The notes under the pieces were generated by a model. That model saw nothing but the letters and a program-made list of their open reading frames with translations. It was not told the DNA's origin and did no database searches. From Prevotella sp. (GTDB lineage: Bacteria > Bacteroidota > Bacteroidia > Bacteroidales > Bacteroidaceae), in NCBI GenBank assembly GCA_017545045.1, contig JAFYDA010000096.1:1-47639 (forward strand): DNA of 47,639 bases, written 5' to 3'. Of the stretch, positions 42,748 through 47,639 are shown piece after piece. Position 1 is the first letter of the stretch. Every line of letters starts with the position of its first letter. Position numbers and translations under genes: made by a program.

Positions 42748-44346
42748 CTACTCATAGCTTGTGCAATATTTGTACCCCAGACTGCGATACATCTGGAGCA
42801 GGGCAGGCAGACGCTGGCAGAAGGCTTTATAGTCCTTGGTGTCAGGCATTTGCCACTGCACCTCGCACAAGGCGGCCAGGCGAGGCAGAAGCATGTACAT
42901 GGCATGGTCTGGACTGACAACGTATTCCGTCCACAGATTGCACTGTACGCCCAAAATGTACTTGCCCTCCTCCGCTGTCAATTCAGCGGGAACGGGTTCC
43001 ATGCCGTACACTTTGCTTACCGGCACATAGCCTCCAATGGCCAGAGGCTGGGCATTCGGATCCTTGAGCTGATAGTAGTCGATGTAGCAGTGGGACGTAG
43101 GAGTCATAATCACACGGTGATGCTGGCGTGCGGCTTCGATGCCTCCCTGATATCCGCGCCACGACATGACGAGGGCTTTCTCGCTTAGTCCGCCCTCCAG
43201 CGTCTCATCCCATCCTATCGGCTCGCGTCCTCTTTCGGCCAGGAAGTGCTCCATCTCTTTATTGATATAGGTCTGCAGCTCAGCCTCTTTGCTCAGTCCC
43301 AGCTCCTTCATCTTGGCTTGGCACTTGGGGCATTGCTGCCAGCGATAACGGGGGCTTTCGTCGCCGCCGATATGGATAAATTTGCTGGGGAACACCTGGC
43401 AAAGCTCTCCATAGACGGTTTTCAGGAAGTCGAGGGTCTTAGGATTGCCGGCACACAGCACGTCGTCTGAAACGCCCCACTGACACCATACGGAATAGGG
43501 ACCGCCAGTGCAGCCCAGTTCGGGATATACGCTGAGCGCGGCCACCATGTGTCCGGGCAGGTCAATCTCAGGAATGATGTTGATGTATCGCTCTGCGGCA
43601 TACGCCACGATGTCGCTTATCTGTTCTTGTGTGTAGTATCCTTCCTCGGGGGTGTCGTCGAAGAGCGTATTGCTGCTGTCCCAGAGACCGACGTTCCTGC
43701 CCAGTATGGTGTGGGGACGACGGCTGGCCTGCTTGGCCAGTTCAGGCAGCGCTTTCACTTCAAAGCGCCATCCTTGGTCGTCGGTGAGATGCCAGTGGAA
43801 CTGGTTGACGCCATGCAGGGCGAGAATGTCGATGTATTTTTTGATGAATTCCACGGGGAAGAAATGGCGGGCACAGTCGAAATGCATCCCGCGATAGGCA
43901 AAACGAGGCTCGTCCTGAATGGTCGCGTATGGCAGACTGACGGTGTCGCCCTGTTCGCCTTGAATGTTTTTGCGGAGCGTCTGAATGGCATAGAACACGC
44001 CGCTCTCGCTGGCACCACGGATGATGATGCCTTTCTTGCCAATGTCAATGGTGTAGGCGTCGGGATTATCACTCTGCAGTCCTAACAGCAATTGCACGGC
44101 GGGCTTGCCCTTCTTCTTCTCTGCTTGAGGGGTGAGTCCAAGAAACTCCTGTGCAAACTGGGCGTTGCGTAGCATTTGTGGGTTTCCGGCTGGGAAGGAT
44201 ACGCTCTGTCCTTTCACAAGCAGGGCATAACCGCCCCCCTTCATCAGTATGGAGCGTGGAAGCGGTATGGTCTGATAGGTCACTTCTGCGTATGCTGCAA
44301 TGGTCAGCGCAGTGGTCAGGAATAATATAAACAGTCTTTTTATCAT
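42748..44346 (-). CDS. Beta-N-acetylhexosaminidase, GH20
   Basis: 532 residues with signal peptide MIKRLFILFLTTALTIAAYA; periplasmic or exported. Removes terminal GlcNAc or GalNAc by substrate-assisted catalysis. The catalytic Asp-Glu pair is D329-E330 in FIHIGGDESPR. Other family motifs: YRGMHFDCARHFFPVEF, NQFHWHLTDDQGWR, PEIDLPGHM, and the active-site tryptophans near MSWRGYQGG and QCNLWTEYV. It fits glycan foraging together with the GH29-like enzyme, though the two loci are far apart. It follows the hemerythrin-LuxR gene by 35 bases on the same strand and may be co-transcribed with it. Its stop faces the ligA stop only 12 bases away. Confidence 0.95.
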   Translation of the reverse strand: MIKRLFILFLTTALTIAAYAEVTYQTIPLPRSILMKGGGYALLVKGQSVSFPAGNPQMLRNAQFAQEFLGLTPQAEKKKGKPAVQLLLGLQSDNPDAYTIDIGKKGIIIRGASESGVFYAIQTLRKNIQGEQGDTVSLPYATIQDEPRFAYRGMHFDCARHFFPVEFIKKYIDILALHGVNQFHWHLTDDQGWRFEVKALPELAKQASRRPHTILGRNVGLWDSSNTLFDDTPEEGYYTQEQISDIVAYAAERYINIIPEIDLPGHMVAALSVYPELGCTGGPYSVWCQWGVSDDVLCAGNPKTLDFLKTVYGELCQVFPSKFIHIGGDESPRYRWQQCPKCQAKMKELGLSKEAELQTYINKEMEHFLAERGREPIGWDETLEGGLSEKALVMSWRGYQGGIEAARQHHRVIMTPTSHCYIDYYQLKDPNAQPLAIGGYVPVSKVYGMEPVPAELTAEEGKYILGVQCNLWTEYVVSPDHAMYMLLPRLAALCEVQWQMPDTKDYKAFCQRLPALLQMYRSLGYKYCTSYE

Positions 44347-44381
44347 TGTATTTTATTTAAGGATAATGTGCATTTTCCCTT

Positions 44382-45341
44382 TCATAACTTGACGGAAGAG
44401 ATATCCACAAGGTTGTTCACGATGGCGTAGATGGTGAGGCCGGCGGGTGAGTGTATCTGTAGCTTGCGGGCGATGTTGCGACGGTGGGTGATGACGGTAT
44501 TGACGGAGATGTAGAGGTGGTCGGCAATCTCCTTGTTCGACATGCCCTGCACGAGGGAGATAATCACGTCCTTCTCGCGGTCGCTGAGGGTCTCGTCTCT
44601 GCTCATGCCTGTCTTGAACACCATGTCGGAGATGTTGCGAGCGACGCCGTTCTGCTTGGTCTGTTGCTCCAAGCGACGGATGGCGGGTACAAAAATGCAG
44701 TCCTCCACCTCGGCGTGCTGACGGAGCCACACCTCGTTCTCGTAGATGTCGTGCAGCGTGGCCGTCAGTTGGTTGTTGTGTAGGCCGTCCTGTGGCAGGT
44801 ATTTGATAATAAGGAGCTTCAGCTCGCGCAGTTTCTTGTCGGTGGCGCTGTGGTGTTTGGAGAATGTATCCACATTGTAGTCGGTGGTGGGGAGTCCGTC
44901 GAGGATGGACTGTACGTAAGGGAAGAGCGTCTTCTGCTCATACTTCATGTGGCGTCTTATCTCTTGAGCGTATTCGTCGTAGAAGCGGAGGATAAGCTTG
45001 GCGAGAGAATCGCGTTCGTCGAGCGACTCCTGCAGCTCGCGGCGGATATAGGGCAGCTGGAAGTCAAGGAAGTAGGCGTGGCTGGCCTCGAGATAGTGTA
45101 GTAGGGTGGGGACAGACATCTGTGCATCGTTATCAAACTCGCCGTAGCCATTGATGGTGAAGTTGACCACGGCCAGGAATGTATAGGTGTCCACCTTGTT
45201 GTCCTCGCAAGTCTCTTTTACTGTCTTGTCACCAAAGCCAAGGCTGATGCCGAAGCTTCCAAGCATCTGCAATAGGTCGTAATTGTCGCGGATGAGTGAG
45301 ATCATCTTGTCGTCCGCCTCATACATCTTCTGATTCTTCAT
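44382..45341 (-). CDS. Hemerythrin-domain LuxR-type transcriptional regulator
   Basis: 319 residues. Residues ~5-60 resemble the ScdA/RIC N-terminal domain (GFGDKTVKETCEDN) but lack its usual CC pair. Residues ~80-228 form a hemerythrin-like four-helix bundle with a full set of likely di-iron ligands: H88, H131 and E135 (HMKYE), H163 or H164 (SKHH), H209 and E213 (HAEVE). Residues ~250-312 are a LuxR/GerE helix-turn-helix (LSDREKDVIISLVQGMSNKE then IADHLYISVNTVITHRR). The layout predicts a sensor of oxygen, nitric oxide or iron that binds DNA directly, without a kinase. It diverges from the porin-imelysin genes, and three TAGGTATT sites lie between them, one on its own -7 box. The GH20 gene follows. 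Confidence 0.88.
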   Translation of the reverse strand: MKNQKMYEADDKMISLIRDNYDLLQMLGSFGISLGFGDKTVKETCEDNKVDTYTFLAVVNFTINGYGEFDNDAQMSVPTLLHYLEASHAYFLDFQLPYIRRELQESLDERDSLAKLILRFYDEYAQEIRRHMKYEQKTLFPYVQSILDGLPTTDYNVDTFSKHHSATDKKLRELKLLIIKYLPQDGLHNNQLTATLHDIYENEVWLRQHAEVEDCIFVPAIRRLEQQTKQNGVARNISDMVFKTGMSRDETLSDREKDVIISLVQGMSNKEIADHLYISVNTVITHRRNIARKLQIHSPAGLTIYAIVNNLVDISSVKL

Positions 45342-45369
45342 CGTCTTACCTATTAATAATTACTGGGTG

Positions 45370-45400
45370 CAAAGGTAGGTATTATTTCTGATATAAACAA
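45370..45400 (-). promoter_or_regulatory. Promoter of the hemerythrin-LuxR gene
   Basis: Minus strand TTG (45400-45398), 20 bases, TAccTTTG (45377-45370), 29 bases before the start codon. A TAGGTATT site (45376-45383) overlaps the -7 box, suggesting autoregulation. Confidence 0.65.
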
Positions 45401-45479
45401 TAATTACAAATAGGTATTTTCATGTGTCCCGATGAGCGCTGGCCCCTGTTTTTGGGTGATTTCATCATTTTTAGGTATT
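45376..45479. promoter_or_regulatory. Three identical TAGGTATT sites
   Basis: Exact octamers at 45376-45383, 45411-45418 and 45472-45479, all in the same orientation, within the 190-base divergent spacer. The first overlaps the regulator's -7 box; the third overlaps the -33 box of the porin promoter. Likely operator half-sites for the regulator; this is inference. Confidence 0.5.
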
Positions 45480-45508
45480 GCTGAACTCAGGGAACTGTTG
45501 TACCTTTG
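45478..45508 (+). promoter_or_regulatory. Promoter of the porin-imelysin genes
   Basis: TTG (45478-45480), 20 bases, TAccTTTG (45501-45508), 24 bases before the porin start. Confidence 0.7.
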
Positions 45509-45531
45509 CAGCCGATTTATAGAAAAAGAAG

Positions 45532-46908
45532 ATGAAAGAAAGCATAATTGTAATGTCTTTGGCTATGTTGAGCCTAAGTGCCATGTCGCAGGAGAGTGTG
45601 GATGCAACCACGGGTGCGACGCGGCAGCTAATGAAGAAAGAGAAAAAGTCAGACGAACCATCGCGTCTGAGCATCGGCGGCTACGGCGAGGCGGTGATGA
45701 CGCGTAATTTTTACAGCCAGAGTTTCAACCGCTACAAGAAGCCGGAGAACTATAAGGACGATGCGAGCCACGGTCGGTTCGACCTGCCGCACGTGTGCCT
45801 GAACCTGGGCTACGACTTCGGCAAGGGCTGGACGATGGGTTCGGAGATAGAGTTTGAGCACGGGGGCAACGGTACGGCCGTGGAGATAGAGGCCGAGGAG
45901 GCTGGCGAATATGAGGCCGAAGTGGAGAAGGGCGGCGAGGTAAATATCGAGCAGTTTTGGGTTAACAAGGAGTTCATGGGCGGCAAGCTGAATATCAAGG
46001 CAGGTGAGATTATTGTACCTGTAGGCTACTCGAACGCGCACCATGAGCCGAACCAGTTCTTCACGGTCTATCGTCCAGAGGGTGAGGCCACCATCATGCC
46101 GAACACGTGGCACCAGGTGGGGCTGTCGCTGTGGGGCCGGGTGAAGAACTGGCGCTACGAGGCGCAGCTGCTGTCGGGGCTGAACTCTGAGAGCTTCACA
46201 GCGGAGAACTTCGTGCACTACGGGGCGACGAGTCCGTATGAGTTCAAGGTGGCGAACAACTACGCTGGAGCTGTACGTATTGATAACTATTCTATAAAAG
46301 GTTTACGCATAGGACTGAGTGGCTATTACGGCTATACCTTCCGAAACACTCTGCGCACACCTGGCACGAAATACGACGGCGTGACGGGGGCATTAGGCAT
46401 CGTGGCGCTGGACTTCACGCTGAACCGTTGGAACTGGATTGTGCGGGGTAATATCGACTACGCCCACTTCAGCGATGCGGATGCTATCTCGTCATATAAC
46501 CAGGTGAACTGGACGCACCACAAATATCAGGACGGTAATCCGCACCACTACTCGAACATCGGCAGTCATGCGCTGGCGTATGCCGTGGAGGCGGGGTATA
46601 ATGTATTCTCGCAGATACCGAAACTGAAGAACGAGAAACTATGGGTGTTCGGCCGCTTCGAGCACTACAACACGATGGCGAGCGGAACATATAAAGAGAT
46701 GTATAAGTACACCAAGAAATACCGCACCGTCGTGGGCTTGAACTACCAGCCCGTGAAGCAGGTGACCATCAAGGGCGAATACTCGTACCGATTCTTCGAG
46801 AAGCCCAACAACAACGGCCTCGCTTCCGACAGCCCGCTCTATAAGCAGCCGTACAACAACGAGCCGAGCGTGAGCATCGGCGTGACATACACGGGATGGT
46901 TCCTCTAA
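45532..46908 (+). CDS. Outer-membrane beta-barrel protein (porin-like)
   Basis: 458 residues. Signal peptide MKESIIVMSLAMLSLSAMSQ, a short disordered linker rich in Lys, then LSIGGYGEAVMTRNFYSQ and a series of amphipathic strands ending in GVTYTGWFL, an aromatic barrel C terminus. An acidic stretch (about 120-145, AVEIEAEEAGEYEAEVEKGG) probably forms a loop that could bind cations. Resembles the phosphate-selective porin O/P group in length and pattern (HEPNQFFTVYRPEGEATIMP), but the substrate is not known. The imelysin gene follows 38 bases later, so iron or another metal is a reasonable guess. Confidence 0.8.
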   Translation: MKESIIVMSLAMLSLSAMSQESVDATTGATRQLMKKEKKSDEPSRLSIGGYGEAVMTRNFYSQSFNRYKKPENYKDDASHGRFDLPHVCLNLGYDFGKGWTMGSEIEFEHGGNGTAVEIEAEEAGEYEAEVEKGGEVNIEQFWVNKEFMGGKLNIKAGEIIVPVGYSNAHHEPNQFFTVYRPEGEATIMPNTWHQVGLSLWGRVKNWRYEAQLLSGLNSESFTAENFVHYGATSPYEFKVANNYAGAVRIDNYSIKGLRIGLSGYYGYTFRNTLRTPGTKYDGVTGALGIVALDFTLNRWNWIVRGNIDYAHFSDADAISSYNQVNWTHHKYQDGNPHHYSNIGSHALAYAVEAGYNVFSQIPKLKNEKLWVFGRFEHYNTMASGTYKEMYKYTKKYRTVVGLNYQPVKQVTIKGEYSYRFFEKPNNNGLASDSPLYKQPYNNEPSVSIGVTYTGWFL

Positions 46909-46946
46909 TAACGAAATATCGTAATAACGTAATAACTAAAACAGCA

Positions 46947-47639
46947 ATGAACATGAAAAAGTATCTGATGATGGCAGCTGTGGCTGCCGCAATGACATTC
47001 GGCTTCGCCGCCTGCTCAAGCGACGACGATGCCGACAACACCGTAGTGAATGGCTCGCAGGCTGCGCTCGACAAGGCCTGTACCGACTGGAAGACCGCCC
47101 GCGCCAACTGGGAGAACACCGAGGCTTTCCTTTTCGGCGCCGCCGATGTCTATTCCATCGACCCCCACACCGACACATGGCCCGTGGCCGCCAACGACCT
47201 GGCCGACGTTCTGCGCGATGCCCAGGCGATGTCGAACCTCGACAACTTCATCAAGACCGCCAACTCGGGTATTCTGGGCTACCACGGTCTGGAGTATGTG
47301 CTTTTCCGTCAGGGTCAGCCTCGCAAGATTGACCAGATTACCACGCTGGAGTATAATTATATCTGCGCTGTGGCCAAGGATCTGTATAACGCCACCGCCA
47401 CGCTTGAAGCCTGCTGGGACTCAAAGGAGAGCAACGCCGAGCGCCAGAAGATTGCCAAGGAGTATGTCGCCACGCACCTCGCCATCGACGATGACGGGAA
47501 TCAGGAGGGCGCACTGGACGGCTTCCAGAACTTCGGCAAGGCGTTCAAGAATCCCGGCACGGGCGACTGGGATACCGCGCTCGACGCCACGCTGGAAATT
47601 ATCTCCGGCTGTCAGGAAATCATCGGCGAGGTGGGGCAG
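46947..47639 (+). CDS. Imelysin-family lipoprotein, truncated by the window end
   Basis: At least 231 residues; the frame runs off the right edge. Lipoprotein signal with Cys23 (FGFAAC) followed by an acidic SSDDDAD linker, which in Bacteroidetes can favour surface export. Imelysin features: the W...R..WE..EAFLFG pattern in DWKTARANWENTEAFLFG (about 48-64) and the GxHxxE motif GYHGLE (111-116), thought to bind metal. Imelysin-like proteins are linked to iron uptake (EfeO/EfeM and IrpA relatives). Probably co-transcribed with the porin before it. Start ATG at 46947; 46953 is also possible. Confidence 0.88.
   Translation, partial: MNMKKYLMMAAVAAAMTFGFAACSSDDDADNTVVNGSQAALDKACTDWKTARANWENTEAFLFGAADVYSIDPHTDTWPVAANDLADVLRDAQAMSNLDNFIKTANSGILGYHGLEYVLFRQGQPRKIDQITTLEYNYICAVAKDLYNATATLEACWDSKESNAERQKIAKEYVATHLAIDDDGNQEGALDGFQNFGKAFKNPGTGDWDTALDATLEIISGCQEIIGEVGQ

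Overview
The window looks like chromosomal DNA from a Bacteroidales bacterium, most likely Prevotella or a close relative (Prevotellaceae). The evidence is the repeated Bacteroidetes-type promoter pattern (TTTG, 19-20 bases, TAnnTTTG) before many genes, near-absence of Shine-Dalgarno sequences, family-specific genes (DUF4295, DUF4468, putative porin, hemerythrin-LuxR regulator, imelysin), gene pairs typical of the order (rpmB-rpmG-DUF4295, nrdD-nrdG, pyrK-pyrD) and secreted enzymes ending in short Prevotella-style C-terminal tails. All functions are read from sequence by eye; no database search was run.

Layout. 1-140: end of a 5S rRNA and its terminator. 490-1408: methyltransferase gene with one frameshift. 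1752-5425: anaerobic ribonucleotide reductase operon (nrdD, nrdG) followed by map. 5419-11908: accessory locus in which an AraC-type regulator diverges from a large GH29-like fucosidase, a 46-residue peptide gene and a secreted histidine phosphatase. 11909-12740: repeat-rich spacer with a HipA remnant. 12741-16809: housekeeping genes (tsaD, cinA-like, rpmB, rpmG, DUF4295, HD hydrolase, menA). 16817-19973: three-gene envelope operon (DUF4468, small membrane protein, porin). 20143-20216: tRNA-Arg. 20363-26419: uvrB, B3/B4 protein, NIF3-like, zinc-ribbon coiled-coil, stand-alone HsdR-N nuclease-like gene, holA. 26420-27181: AT-rich spacer before an XRE regulator. 27716-29409: pyrK-pyrD. 29417-32710: secreted pectate-lyase-like protein. 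32815-33832: remains of a type I restriction-modification locus in the order hsdM-hsdS-Fic-hsdR, every member reduced to a fragment. 33970-34324: non-coding zone with promoters, terminators, a possible folded RNA and a tandem repeat. 34346-36041: aroC and slyD. 36408-38286: small secreted protein, M48 lipoprotein protease, HExxH protein. 38383-44346: secreted zincin-like protein, ligA, GH20 hexosaminidase. 44382-47639: hemerythrin-LuxR regulator divergent from an outer-membrane porin and an imelysin lipoprotein cut by the window end.

Most interesting points: the hemerythrin-LuxR/porin/imelysin unit with three identical TAGGTATT sites placed on its two promoters; the restriction-modification graveyard; a 46-residue peptide gene not usually annotated, with a strong Shine-Dalgarno; two short minus-strand transcription units that look like small RNAs; a roughly 21-base repeat shared by two spacers 22 kb apart; and an intergenic-type repeat sitting in frame inside the zinc finger of ligA.
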